From contig JABSSL010000026.1 of the NCBI GenBank assembly GCA_013214355.1, forward strand, positions 1 through 58,609: a stretch of 58,609 nucleotides of DNA. The letters run 5' to 3'. The notes beneath the pieces were generated by a model. It was not told the origin of the DNA, searched no databases, and was given only the letters and a program-made list of their open reading frames with translations. The stretch is from Saprospiraceae bacterium (lineage in GTDB: Bacteria; Bacteroidota; Bacteroidia; Chitinophagales; Saprospiraceae). Position 1 is the first letter of the stretch, and the number at the start of each line of letters is the position of its first letter. The translations under genes and the position numbers were made by a program. This document shows, piece after piece, positions 8,972 through 17,742 of the stretch.

Positions 8972-10207
8972 ATGAAACACCTGTCTTATTTAAGGGAAAT
9001 CACCCTACTGACCATTCTGTTATTTTCGTCCATTGTGCTTTTTTCGCAGTCTGAGCGTTTAAGGATTTTCACAGACTGCAATTGCGATCGAAATTTTATC
9101 CGACAAGAGTTATCCTCCTTTGATCACGTCAGAGATCAAGCCTTAGCTGATGTACAAGTTTTCATTAACAACATCACTAATGGCAGTGGAGGACAAACGT
9201 ATCAACTGAATTTTACCGGAAGAAACAATTTTGCGCACCTTCAAGAAGAGGTAGAATATCAAACACAGCCCACGATGACCCGAGATGAGGTCAGAAAAGG
9301 TTTAGTGAAGAAAATTTTAGTGGGTTTATTTCCTTACCTGATGGAATCAGACATGGCTGAGGAGGTAAGCATTCATTTACCAAAATCTAACCATCGGTTT
9401 CAACCGCAACAAGAACAAGATCCCTGGAACAATTGGATATTCGAAGTCTATGGATCGGGAAGTTTTAACAAGGAAACCAGTCGTCGCCGATTCAATGTCG
9501 AATTGGGAATGGAATCAGATCGCGTAACGGAAGAATGGAGAATCCGAACGGATGTCGAATTCAACATGGCCGAAAATCGATTTGATAGTGATGAGGAAAG
9601 CTTTGTAAGTACCCGAGAAAACCACTACTTCAGAGGTAGTATTGTAAAAAGTCTAGGTAACCACTGGTCGGCGGGAGTCTTCTCAGGCATCACCCATAAT
9701 ACCTATAGAAACCTTGATTATTCTACCTACTTCCAGCCTGCTGTCGAGTATAACTTGTTTCCATATCGAGAAGTACTGAAGAGAGAGATTACACTCGCCT
9801 ATAAAGTTGGACTCATATACAACGGCTATATTGAAGAAACCATATTCGGAAAAAGAAGGGAAGTCCTGTACAATCATTCTCTTTCAGCTGAAATGCGATT
9901 TAGACAACCATGGGGTGATATTTCAACTAACTTATCTGCCTCTGCGTACCTTCATGACATGACGAAAAACAGCTTACGACTTTTCAGCTATGCAAACATA
10001 CGTGTATTTAAAGGGCTTTCCCTTCGTTCCTCCGCCAACCTGGAATTGATCAGAAATCAGCTTAACCTTCCAGCTGGCAGTGCTTCTTTGGAGGACATCT
10101 TATTACGTCAGCGTCAGATTGCTACCGACTTTGAATTAGGCTTTAGCTTTGGCATTAGCTACACATTCGGCTCTGCCTTCAATAATATTGTTAATACTCG
10201 ACTATAA
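8972..10207 (+). CDS. Putative outer membrane beta-barrel protein
   Basis: A 411-residue secreted protein: signal peptide (MKHLSYLREI, then a hydrophobic stretch ending at FSQ), an N-terminal soluble domain of about 115 residues containing DCNCDRNFIRQEL, a linker, and from about residue 145 a series of amphipathic strands ending in FGSAFNNIVNTRL, which is typical of Bacteroidota outer membrane barrels. I do not recognise a named family. The single DCNCD cysteine pair near the mature N-terminus is notable. It is convergent with the LytTR regulator to the right, with a terminator between them. The upstream region carries one LytTR-like nonamer (AACGTTCAG, 8879-8887) but no second copy at the expected spacing. 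Confidence 0.6.
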   Translation: MKHLSYLREITLLTILLFSSIVLFSQSERLRIFTDCNCDRNFIRQELSSFDHVRDQALADVQVFINNITNGSGGQTYQLNFTGRNNFAHLQEEVEYQTQPTMTRDEVRKGLVKKILVGLFPYLMESDMAEEVSIHLPKSNHRFQPQQEQDPWNNWIFEVYGSGSFNKETSRRRFNVELGMESDRVTEEWRIRTDVEFNMAENRFDSDEESFVSTRENHYFRGSIVKSLGNHWSAGVFSGITHNTYRNLDYSTYFQPAVEYNLFPYREVLKREITLAYKVGLIYNGYIEETIFGKRREVLYNHSLSAEMRFRQPWGDISTNLSASAYLHDMTKNSLRLFSYANIRVFKGLSLRSSANLELIRNQLNLPAGSASLEDILLRQRQIATDFELGFSFGISYTFGSAFNNIVNTRL

Positions 10208-10300
10208 ATACCGATGATCTGAATTGTTAGGCTTTGAACCACACGCAATGCCGCAATTTAGAATAGAACATTGAAAGCTTCTGAGTTAAGTTTTGGGGTT

Positions 10301-10343
10301 AAAGGTTTGGGCTTACTTAAGCATCAAACCTTTTCCTTATTTT
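10301..10343 (+). terminator. Rho-independent terminator after the outer membrane protein gene
   Basis: The arms AAAGGTTTG (10301-10309) and CAAACCTTT (10325-10333) form a 9-bp stem with a loop that can pair further, followed by a T-rich tail TTCCTTATTTT. It lies between two convergent genes and best fits the rightward one. Confidence 0.65.
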
Positions 10344-10357
10344 ACCCCTACCTTCCT

Positions 10358-11128
10358 CTAACGATCTAACCACGCCTGAAAATCCGCAACCCGGCGGCTG
10401 CTGACCATTATTTCTTCTTCAGGTTGTGGATCTAATTCCACCTTTAATCGGCCATTGAAATGTTTGTGCACCATCTGGATACTCTTAATGTGAACGATCA
10501 TTTTACGGTTGATACGAAAAAAGTCAGCAGGATCAAGCAGGTTGGCCAATTCATCCAAAGTGTAAGCAATGGTGTACTTTTTCCCTTCTTCTGTGACTAA
10601 GAATGTAATCCGTTGTGCGGAGAAAAAATAGTGGGTGTGTGCCGTAGAGACAGGAAAATATCGAGTTCCAGATTTAATCAGAAAGCGAGCTTTGTACGCC
10701 TGGGGCTGCTGGCCCTCTAATGTTTTCAGGACGGTCTCCCATTGGGGAGCAGCTTGCGTTTTCTGATAGTGTTGCTGCATTCCCTCCAGTTTGGCAAGTG
10801 CCTTGGTTAGTTTATCCTGACTGACCGGCTTAAGCAAGTAATCTACGCTATGCAATTTGAAAGCATCAAGCGCAAAATGATCATAAGCTGTAGTGAAGAT
10901 TACCGGACAGGTAATGTCCCTATTTTTTAGTAGATCAAAACACGTTCCATCTGACAGTTGAATATCCAAGAAAAGTAGGTCTGGCATCGCATTTTGGGAA
11001 AACCATTCGTTGGCAGCTTCCACAGACCCTAACTTATCCAGTATCTTAAATTCACTGTTATGCTTAAGGATCATCTTTTCTAGCTTCCCGGCAGCTAATG
11101 CTTCATCTTCAATAATTACGATATCCAT
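10358..11128 (-). CDS. LytTR-family response regulator
   Basis: A 256-residue response regulator. The receiver domain (1-120) has the acidic pair at D8/E9, phosphoacceptor D55 in LFLDIQLSDG, the switch threonine in TTAYD and lysine K100 in LLKP. A linker leads to a LytTR DNA-binding domain (about 145-255) with the typical FFRINRKMIVHIKSI segment. It is 11 bp downstream of its cognate LytS-type kinase. It belongs to the Bacteroidota LytTR set that usually controls a small number of envelope or secreted-protein genes. Its target is not evident; the secreted repeat protein at the head of the operon is the obvious candidate for a functional partner. Confidence 0.9.
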   Translation of the reverse strand: MDIVIIEDEALAAGKLEKMILKHNSEFKILDKLGSVEAANEWFSQNAMPDLLFLDIQLSDGTCFDLLKNRDITCPVIFTTAYDHFALDAFKLHSVDYLLKPVSQDKLTKALAKLEGMQQHYQKTQAAPQWETVLKTLEGQQPQAYKARFLIKSGTRYFPVSTAHTHYFFSAQRITFLVTEEGKKYTIAYTLDELANLLDPADFFRINRKMIVHIKSIQMVHKHFNGRLKVELDPQPEEEIMVSSRRVADFQAWLDR

Positions 11129-11139
11129 ACTTTCCTCGG

Positions 11140-12189
11140 TTACGAATGTTTAATCAAAGGCAGACCTACTTTGAAAACAGCAGCCGTGCAATCCCAATCT
11201 ATTTCTTGGCGGGCAATCAGCCAATACCTTCTACGAATATTCTCCAAACCAAAACCTGTTTTTTCTTGGGGAGGGAGTGACTTAGTTTGTAAATTGTTCT
11301 CAACCCTTAATGTTCCTTCGTCTTCGGTTGTAATTTTGATGTGGAGAGGCTTTTTCTCAGAGAGTTTATTGTGTTTTAGGGCATTTTCAATCAACATCTG
11401 CAGAGAGAGTGGAGGCAACAAATGGTCCTTATAGGAAGGAGCCACCTGAATATCTATTTGCAAAGCTTTAGAAAAGCGTTGACGTAACAAAAAATTATAC
11501 GACTCCAGAAAACGTAGCTCTTCTGATAAGCTAATGAGTTCTATCTCTCTGTTCTTAAGTACATAGCGATATACCTGTGCAAAGCGATCGAGATAATCTT
11601 GGGCAGGCTGGTTTTCCACTTGGATTAATGCGGAAAGAATATTCAGATTATTGAATAGGAAATGTGGAGAAAGATGGGATCTCAATGCAAATAATTCAGA
11701 TTGCACCTGCTCCTTCTTAAGTTTTTCTTGTTCAATGATCGCCATTTTCCACTTCCGCAAAAATAAAAGTCCAAACTGAACAGATAGAACCGGAACCAAA
11801 AAGAGAGTACCGTAAATATTGAGCAAGATAAGCTGATTCTGATCCGGGGGAAGTTGAGTAAAAGCATTTTTGAATAGGATATAGGTCAGATTAATACACC
11901 CCAAGGAAAAAAACAAGGTCAGTACCAACTGTAAGAAAAAGCGAGAGGAAAAGGAAGACTCCCAAGAGTAAGCACGCTGAATAAATCGGTAGATCAATAA
12001 ATTCCCTAACCACAGACAAAAGCTCAACACCAACACCCATAGGACTGCTACCCTATAAATAGGATACCCCTCATCCTTTGCCCCTTGTTGGAGCCAGTAC
12101 CAGTAGAGGAAGATAGTCGCCCCTAGGATGATCAGCAGCCCCGTTTGGAGGCTGATTCGGGAAAAAAATAATCGCAAGTTCTCAGTCAA
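11140..12189 (-). CDS. LytS-type sensor histidine kinase (His_kinase family)
   Basis: A 349-residue membrane kinase with four predicted transmembrane helices in residues 10-145, no recognisable periplasmic sensor domain, then the phosphoacceptor segment with H176 in SHLSPHFLFNN and an HATPase domain (N-box in LIENALKHNKL, G-box in TGFGLENIRRRY). It autophosphorylates and passes phosphate to the LytTR regulator encoded immediately downstream. Its first eight bases overlap the end of the secreted repeat-protein gene, so all three genes are translationally linked. The lack of a large sensor domain suggests it senses membrane state or a partner protein. Confidence 0.9.
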   Translation of the reverse strand: MTENLRLFFSRISLQTGLLIILGATIFLYWYWLQQGAKDEGYPIYRVAVLWVLVLSFCLWLGNLLIYRFIQRAYSWESSFSSRFFLQLVLTLFFSLGCINLTYILFKNAFTQLPPDQNQLILLNIYGTLFLVPVLSVQFGLLFLRKWKMAIIEQEKLKKEQVQSELFALRSHLSPHFLFNNLNILSALIQVENQPAQDYLDRFAQVYRYVLKNREIELISLSEELRFLESYNFLLRQRFSKALQIDIQVAPSYKDHLLPPLSLQMLIENALKHNKLSEKKPLHIKITTEDEGTLRVENNLQTKSLPPQEKTGFGLENIRRRYWLIARQEIDWDCTAAVFKVGLPLIKHS

Positions 12190-13450
12190 AATCGATACTT
12201 TTAATGTCTTTCCATTCCAGGTACTCAGCTCGCCCGCTGGGTTTGATCACGATGATGCCATGGTTTCCACCATCTACATCCGAATTTCCCCCAAGTAGTA
12301 ATTGGCTTTCTTCTTTCAAGTAAACAGTAGAAAATTTATCGTTTTGGGGCTCAATTCGCTGGATGAAAGAGAAGGGAATGAAATATTGGTATTTCCCATT
12401 GTTCCCATTTAGAAACTCTACATTGTAGATCTCATCTAGGTCGTAGATGATTTGCCCTCGGTATCGTGTCCCATTATTTAGGAGCACCGTTCCAGCTAAT
12501 ATTTCTGGCGTTTTAAAATAATCATAGGCAGGAGGTGGTAGTTGAGGCTCCAGAAATGCTACAGAAATGAAGTCCTCCCAGCTAATAGTGACTTGCCCTA
12601 AATACAAGCCTCGTACGGTAATGCCATGATTGCCATTACTCACGTCATCATGCTCATTCAAGAACAACACACGCCCAGAACGCATGGTAATCATCGAGCC
12701 ATTTTTCTGGGCCTTCAGGGTCTTAATGTTTCCAAACTTCAAATCCACATTGTTCCCCTTTTGCTTGCCGCTAATCTTGTCCTTGGATAGGCATTCCTCT
12801 CGATCCCATGTGATAAACCCCTCAAACACACCTCTAGTCGTAGAAACCTTCCCATATATGGGAATGCCCAAAGGGCAATTGAAGCTACTAGGCGTATCCT
12901 GAAATTCAAGGGCGTGGATTCGATCAAATCCAAACCGCATTTTGCCCTTCTGCTGATCAAAGACATTAATTTTTTTATCTAGATCCCCTCCTCGATTCCT
13001 CCGTAAACTGATCTCTTTGCCATTCTTTAGACGGAGCAAAACGGTATTATCAGCCTGGATCGTCAATTTTTTGATATCCCCATAATAGCAGCGAAAAGCA
13101 AAATTGGCATTGGGGTTCTTATCTTCCCACAAAGCCATGAAGCCGTATTTAAACTCCTCTGTTCTCCTCTTTATACGACGAGCTTCCTCTTTAGATAAAA
13201 GATGTCGCATCGGCCGTTCATTTTTAGAGGCCGTAAATATGTCATCCCAAAGCGCCTTCTCATTCCCCCAACGTAGTTGCCCCTGGTAAGTCTCACCATT
13301 TTTCAAGATGATTTTCCCATAGATAACCCCTTGACATACCTGTCCCTGTAGCATAGCAGGAAACAACAGTATCCCCCATAGCAGTTTTCTCCAGTATGTA
13401 TACTGAGCAAAATGAGCTTGGAAACTCCAAATCCACTTTGCATTCAGCAT
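12182..13450 (-). CDS. Secreted repeat protein of unknown function, first gene of a LytS/LytTR operon
   Basis: About 422 residues, starting at the ATG at 13450; a GTG at 13468 is an alternative. A hydrophobic segment (WGILLFPAMLQGQV) acts as a signal peptide. The mature protein is built of repeated short beta units of the pattern G-x-x-Y-x-G-x-[LI]-x-W, for example GETYQGQLRWG, GVFEGFITWD, GTRYRGQIIYD, plus matching MRSGRVLFLNEHDD and LLLGGNSDVDGGNHGI units, each ending in segments like WEDFISV or WKDIKSIDF. Repeats of this kind form SH3- or propeller-like surfaces. I do not recognise a family. The overlap with the kinase gene suggests that the protein supplies the extracytoplasmic signal-sensing part of that system. 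Confidence 0.6.
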   Translation of the reverse strand: MLNAKWIWSFQAHFAQYTYWRKLLWGILLFPAMLQGQVCQGVIYGKIILKNGETYQGQLRWGNEKALWDDIFTASKNERPMRHLLSKEEARRIKRRTEEFKYGFMALWEDKNPNANFAFRCYYGDIKKLTIQADNTVLLRLKNGKEISLRRNRGGDLDKKINVFDQQKGKMRFGFDRIHALEFQDTPSSFNCPLGIPIYGKVSTTRGVFEGFITWDREECLSKDKISGKQKGNNVDLKFGNIKTLKAQKNGSMITMRSGRVLFLNEHDDVSNGNHGITVRGLYLGQVTISWEDFISVAFLEPQLPPPAYDYFKTPEILAGTVLLNNGTRYRGQIIYDLDEIYNVEFLNGNNGKYQYFIPFSFIQRIEPQNDKFSTVYLKEESQLLLGGNSDVDGGNHGIIVIKPSGRAEYLEWKDIKSIDFD

Positions 13451-13667
13451 AAGGCTTTTCTTTTTCACTTGTCTTCGATTTAAAGGATGTAATTTTCACA
13501 ATACTACTAGGAAAATATAGTGATTCCTCTCGAATTATGATAACACCCCAGACCATGACAAGCACGAAAGAAAGCTTCTACGCGGCTGTCAGGCAAACAA
13601 AAACCACTGAGTGTAAGGATTGTAGGATTGGATGTTGCTTATAGAAGACTGAATGTGATTAAAATAA

Positions 13668-13700
13668 AAACTCCCACCACTCAAAGAGCGGTAGGAGTTT
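13668..13700 (-). terminator. Rho-independent terminator of the rhodopsin operon
   Basis: Read leftward, the stem AAACTCCTACC pairs with GGTGGGAGTTT (one mismatch) and is followed by TTATTTT. It lies 66 bp past the rhodopsin stop codon and is the best terminator in this part of the window. Confidence 0.8.
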
Positions 13701-13765
13701 GAATTCTACTAATGAAGTATTTATTGGTCAACTATGCCAAAACACTTAAACAGGTGAGATATATA

Positions 13766-14512
13766 CTATGCGGTTGCAGTAGATGATTTAGAAGCTACTG
13801 CTAGTGAATAGATCACTAAACCAAATCCGATTTTGTTAACCGCGTCACCGATATTGTAGATAAGATCCATGCTAGAAGAAGCCAATACGCCACTCAACCA
13901 GCCTGATCCTTCAATCGTCATATAACCAATTGGATAGATTGCCCAACCGGCGAATACAAACCAACCTAGCGTTTTGAATGCACGTTGGAGTATTGGATCA
14001 TTGGAACCATCAGCCAATTTCTTAGCAGATCCGAACCAAACTTCGTACAAAATACCAACGTAGCCGATGGTGGAAATGAAACCCCATAGAGGAGAACTAT
14101 CTCTGAATACAGTTTCACCCAAATAACCAGCAACAAGCATGATTAAGGAATAGAAGATCATCTTCCAAAGTAGACCGATCTGTGCACCGAACGCTTTCAA
14201 AATAAGGTAGAACTCCACACACATCAAAGGAACAGTCAAGATCCAGTCAATGTAGCGTAGCTCTGTAGGAGAGGTTCCGTTCTCAATCCAGAAGTCTCTC
14301 ATATAGTAGTAATGAACGGCAGCAATAAATGTGATCAGGCCAGATACTAGTAGGGAAGTTCTCCACTTGCCTTCCACATTATTCATCTCAAAAAAGAAAA
14401 ATACTGAGGCTGCCATCATGGCCATTGAGCCGATGAAAAAGGTAAAACCAACGTAATCTCCCGATTGGAGGCTGGCTAGAAACAATGGTTTTGCAGCTAA
14501 TAAAGATTCCAT
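13766..14512 (-). CDS. Proteorhodopsin, green-absorbing proton pump
   Basis: A 248-residue seven-helix microbial rhodopsin. The retinal lysine is K227 in GDAVNKIGF. The helix C motif is RYIDWILTVPLMCVEF, giving D89-T93-E100, the DTE set of outward proton pumps (proton acceptor, and glutamate donor). The spectral tuning site, eight residues after the acceptor, is M97, which in this clade means green absorption. H67 in AAVHYYYMRD is the histidine that pairs with the acceptor. In helix E, PLWGFISTIG places G144 close to the position of green proteorhodopsin F152, a possible carotenoid fenestration. The protein makes a light-driven proton gradient across the inner membrane. It follows blh, which supplies retinal. 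Confidence 0.97.
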   Translation of the reverse strand: MESLLAAKPLFLASLQSGDYVGFTFFIGSMAMMAASVFFFFEMNNVEGKWRTSLLVSGLITFIAAVHYYYMRDFWIENGTSPTELRYIDWILTVPLMCVEFYLILKAFGAQIGLLWKMIFYSLIMLVAGYLGETVFRDSSPLWGFISTIGYVGILYEVWFGSAKKLADGSNDPILQRAFKTLGWFVFAGWAIYPIGYMTIEGSGWLSGVLASSSMDLIYNIGDAVNKIGFGLVIYSLAVASKSSTATA

Positions 14513-14543
14513 AATTTTGTTGTTTAAATAAGGTAAAAATTCC

Positions 14544-14557
14544 AGGGCACAAGCCCT
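14544..14557. promoter_or_regulatory. Short hairpin between blh and rhodopsin
   Basis: AGGGC-ACAA-GCCCT in the 76-bp gap between the two phototrophy genes, flanked on the leftward strand by A-rich and T-rich tracts. It could stabilise the rhodopsin part of the message or attenuate read-through from blh; I see no TAnnTTTG promoter in the gap. Confidence 0.35.
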
Positions 14558-14588
14558 TTTGTCGTTTAATGCTTTTTGTTTCTACCGT

Positions 14589-15503
14589 TTAATGAGAATA
14601 CAACTTGTCCATCAAGATGGAATGAGGAACCGTGATTATAGCTATGAATAAAAAGAAGGCACCTAGGTTAATACCATGATTCATTTGGTCACCAAGGAAG
14701 TAATAAATGCCGCCCAGCCCGACAAAGGCTAAGATGGTCATTGGAACAACTTGTTTGAGGTATCTTTTGATATCGTATTGCTGATCCCAACGCTGAAAAA
14801 CCTGCAATTGATCCAGTGTCGAAGCAAGAGAGTGCCAGAACATAAAGTATATACCGAATCCTACCAGCAAAGGAGTAGTAGCGAATAAGCCGACCAGTAA
14901 TAAGAAATTGGACAACTCCCTGTAAAATCGGTCCTGTGAGATAAGCTGCTGCTCGAATAAAGTAACAATCTGCAACAGATTAATCCCAATCAGTGTGTAG
15001 ATCAACGGAGCACGCCAAGCACTCATATCAATAGCCACTCCCGTGATTTCTAAAATGATAATACTGGCTTCTTCGTGGTGTAAAAGAACAGGAATTCCAA
15101 TTACGGCAATTCCCCATACTCCATACACGATCCATGCGTGCCAAAATTTCTTGAAGTCAATGGAATGCCAATTAGACTGTCCAAAATGATAGGCGGAAAT
15201 AAAAATGAAGAGCAAGAAAGCAACTACCGGTGCCATCCACCAGATTGCGCTATACAATAGCATGGCAATGGCATAGTAAGTTCCAAAATGTAAATGGGTT
15301 GAGGGTCCTTGTTTCTTTTGAAGCATTCGTTTAAAAATAATGTAATCAGATGCTCCGTGAGGTACCCCAAAAATGATCAGCAAGAGTGCAAACCACAACA
15401 CATAATTACTCACCCAGTCCGTGGGAATCATCACCCCACCTAGGATGGCCAGCATAGTGACAATCCGAACTGAATTTTGTATGTGATGCACTGAAAACGA
15501 CAC
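14589..15503 (-). CDS. blh: Brp/Blh family beta-carotene 15,15'-dioxygenase
   Basis: A 304-residue polytopic membrane protein that cleaves beta-carotene into two retinal molecules, the chromophore of the adjacent rhodopsin. Conserved histidines of the family are visible: H49 in GVPHGASDY, H106 in SAYHFGQSNW, H224 in FWHSLAST and H293 in VPHSILMDK; they are expected to bind the non-haem iron. The start shown is a GTG; an internal ATG at residue 17 (MLAILGG) is possible. The order is blh then rhodopsin with a 76-bp gap. Carotene synthesis genes are not in the window, so the substrate must come from elsewhere in the genome. Confidence 0.93.
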   Translation of the reverse strand: MSFSVHHIQNSVRIVTMLAILGGVMIPTDWVSNYVLWFALLLIIFGVPHGASDYIIFKRMLQKKQGPSTHLHFGTYYAIAMLLYSAIWWMAPVVAFLLFIFISAYHFGQSNWHSIDFKKFWHAWIVYGVWGIAVIGIPVLLHHEEASIIILEITGVAIDMSAWRAPLIYTLIGINLLQIVTLFEQQLISQDRFYRELSNFLLLVGLFATTPLLVGFGIYFMFWHSLASTLDQLQVFQRWDQQYDIKRYLKQVVPMTILAFVGLGGIYYFLGDQMNHGINLGAFFLFIAIITVPHSILMDKLYSH

Positions 15504-15596
15504 GATTTGAGTTTTTCTTTTTGGTTAACAAGTATGTCCTTTTTGAAAGGAAATTTGGTATAATACATCAGTAAGTTTAAAATGTTCAAAAAATAT

Positions 15597-15641
15597 TGAA
15601 AAAACAATACATTCAATGAATTTGAAATTATTGTTTTTTCA
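15597..15641. repeat. 13-bp perfect inverted repeat upstream of blh
   Basis: TGAAAAAACAATA (15597-15609) pairs with TATTGTTTTTTCA (15629-15641) across a 19-base loop, about 95 bp before the blh start. T-rich arms on both strands would allow bidirectional termination; it may insulate the phototrophy operon, or be an operator. Confidence 0.4.
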
Positions 15642-15760
15642 TATACAACAAAGAATTTAATTAATTGAAAATCAAACAAATAATCACAACAAATACACCA
15701 GCAAAAGGGAAAGAAACAGCAAAAAAACATCAAGAAAAAAATCAGAACACTTAAACAGGA

Positions 15761-15802
15761 ATAAAAGAAAAATGCTGATTCAAAATTTAATTTGGATCAG
15801 CA
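15761..15802 (-). terminator. Terminator of the PcfJ-like gene
   Basis: Read leftward: TGCTGAT ... ATCAGCA (7-bp stem, 15796-15802 with 15773-15779) followed by TTTTCTTTT. It is located about 55 bp after the stop codon at 15855. Confidence 0.55.
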
Positions 15803-15854
15803 CTTCCAATAAGTATACCGATAATTACCCGATTTCATTGCTACTGCTAATTCA

Positions 15855-17486
15855 CTACAGCAGATTCTCCCGCCGCTTCCAAGCACGGATTAGCTTCCTT
15901 TGCTCCGGTGTTGGAGTAGCATTGAAGGGACCTCGAGCTTGCACGATCTGGCTCCCTTCGAGTTCGATGGTGACCAAGCTATACCAACTCCCATTGATGT
16001 ACTCTCGAAGTGACCAGATAGAGCTGGCTTCATCAGTACATTTATAGGTGTAGCCTCCCACGCAGTGATTCATCACAGCGCCTTCTCTATTCAGCTGATT
16101 TTCATCTGTCAACTCTATAATTTTATAGTGATGATCAGCTTGTTTAATTTCCATCGGAAGCACACTTGAGTGAGGCGCCCAGCGAACTAATTTTGACCTT
16201 TTACCGGTCATTAATAGGCGGGCCTGCTCTCTAGCTGCCCGGGCATTGGCACGAGCTTGTATACGCCCCAAATACGCCTGGCAATCTCTACGCAGAAGAG
16301 CAATAGTTTTGGACTTCACCTGATAATCTGGCTGGTCTCTCAAACAATGGTAAAGATACCCCATCAGGCTGCGAGCTTCAGGTATGTCTAAGTTTTCAAA
16401 CTCCTCGCAGGCCAATTTTTGCAATACCGGATTCCATAGCTCTAGCTCTGCCATTAGGTGTATCCGATTTGAGCGATGTCGCATAAATCGTTGCATCATA
16501 ATCTGCAATAATTCACCAGCTCCTAGTGAAATCCCATAAAAATGCAAATACATATCCCGTATTCCTGCATGAAAATTATACGGCAGGGTTACAAAAGCCT
16601 TTGCCATTCTACGGGTATAAGGGCGAAAATCCGGTCCCTTTCGTACACTTCCTCCCACCGCCAAGTGCCTAAACTCGGGACTTTGGAAATGGTATACTCG
16701 GTTTCTACGACCATAGGACAAGCCATTATTCCACCAGATATACTCGGGCACATATTTAATAATGGTAGAGAAATCAGTCTGGTAGTAGACATCCTCTTTA
16801 GGCGTTTCTTCTGTTCGCTCCTGGTGGCGATGCCAAACTTCCCACCAGTCCAGTATTTTTTCCGGATACCTGTGCATCGTTTCTCTATCCATACGATGAG
16901 TAAAGCGAGTCTCAAAGTGTGGCAAGATTGAAGAAAGGAATTCTCGCAAAAAGACATTCTTCTTTTGTCCTACGAAAGCTGGAGAGGCTAGCATAATCAA
17001 TTCTGCCCCTAAACTTATTAGATCATCTGGCAAAGTCCTATGATTAGCCTTAAAGAAGCGAATCAGGACGCGCACATTATTCAAAGGCACTTCTACCAGT
17101 CTTTGTAGTTGATCCACATTCAGGAAATCGAGCATTCTAGTATCTAACAGGTCCCGCAAGGCTTCCTTTTCGATGGCTAAGGAACATAACTCAATAAAGG
17201 TCTTTTGTGCAATTCTACCATATGGGGACTCTGCTCCGCTTCGTAAGATCCGTTCAAAGAAATCACAGAGTAAGTTCTCTTGATCACCTCCTAGAAGTAA
17301 GCTAAATGGATTCCGATCCGCTTGAAGCCGTTGAAATAATCGATACAAAGCCGAAATTGAATCTGCTTGTAGAAAGGTCTTTAGTCCAGGATGTCCATTC
17401 ATTCGATGCAGCGCTTCGAGAAAGTTCATTCGGTCTTTATCATCCTTGATCTTCAGTCTACTAATAGCTAGTTCCCACTGGTACAT
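15855..17486 (-). CDS. PcfJ-like domain protein
   Basis: About 543 residues when started at the ATG at 17486 (MYQWELAISRL); an open frame extends further upstream only through a TTG. The C-terminal third matches the PcfJ-like family by pattern: an asparagine/cysteine core MNHCVGGY, then a variable loop, SIWSLRE, TIELEG, QARGPFNATPT and RAWKRR. The N-terminal 370 residues are helical and rich in Arg and Trp. PcfJ was first named in the conjugative plasmid pCF10, but chromosomal copies with long N-termini are common in Bacteroidota and their role is unknown. It stands alone on its strand, with a terminator downstream and a tRNA-like element divergent from its start. Confidence 0.7.
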   Translation of the reverse strand: MYQWELAISRLKIKDDKDRMNFLEALHRMNGHPGLKTFLQADSISALYRLFQRLQADRNPFSLLLGGDQENLLCDFFERILRSGAESPYGRIAQKTFIELCSLAIEKEALRDLLDTRMLDFLNVDQLQRLVEVPLNNVRVLIRFFKANHRTLPDDLISLGAELIMLASPAFVGQKKNVFLREFLSSILPHFETRFTHRMDRETMHRYPEKILDWWEVWHRHQERTEETPKEDVYYQTDFSTIIKYVPEYIWWNNGLSYGRRNRVYHFQSPEFRHLAVGGSVRKGPDFRPYTRRMAKAFVTLPYNFHAGIRDMYLHFYGISLGAGELLQIMMQRFMRHRSNRIHLMAELELWNPVLQKLACEEFENLDIPEARSLMGYLYHCLRDQPDYQVKSKTIALLRRDCQAYLGRIQARANARAAREQARLLMTGKRSKLVRWAPHSSVLPMEIKQADHHYKIIELTDENQLNREGAVMNHCVGGYTYKCTDEASSIWSLREYINGSWYSLVTIELEGSQIVQARGPFNATPTPEQRKLIRAWKRRENLL

Positions 17487-17655
17487 GACAGTTAAGTTTT
17501 CATTCGATAATTTTTGAAAGCAAACGTATCGGGAAGGAAGCCCAACACTTTCACCTTGGTTTACTGGAAACAATAATGGAAAATGCTACTTAAAAAGTTC
17601 CCGGGAACTATTCTTAGATGAGTAGGGTTATAGAGTTGCAAATGTGAATAACATA

Positions 17656-17729
17656 GGCAATCAAGCTCTCTAGGGAGAGCGCCCAGTTGAAACCTGGGAG
17701 GGCACGGTTCGAATCCTGGATTGCCACCA
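17656..17729 (+). tRNA. tRNA-like element, Phe-type anticodon GAA, degenerate T-stem
   Basis: A perfect 7-bp acceptor stem (GGCAATC / GATTGCC) is followed by encoded ACCA. The D-arm is GCTC/GAGC with a GGG-containing loop. The anticodon arm CCCAG-TTGAAAC-CTGGG has GAA at the anticodon. The T-loop TTCGAAT is intact. However, base 8 is A rather than T, base 14 is T rather than A, and the T-stem pairs at only two or three positions, with one base too few between it and the acceptor stem. This is either a divergent but expressed tRNA or a decayed copy. A strong hairpin follows 13 bp downstream. Confidence 0.45.
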
Positions 17730-17742
17730 TTTCTTCTCCTCG

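Larger units (their letters stand above)
15504..15854. other. AT-rich intergenic region between the PcfJ-like gene and blh
   Basis: The stretch holds a likely terminator for the PcfJ-like gene at its right end (15761-15802) and a 13-bp perfect inverted repeat at 15597-15641. The rest is A/T-rich with no coding signal. The blh promoter should lie here, but I found no clear TAnnTTTG element. Confidence 0.5.

Noticed and set aside
16542-16931. 129-residue rightward frame inside the PcfJ-like gene
   Set aside because: Fully antisense to a gene with a recognisable domain.
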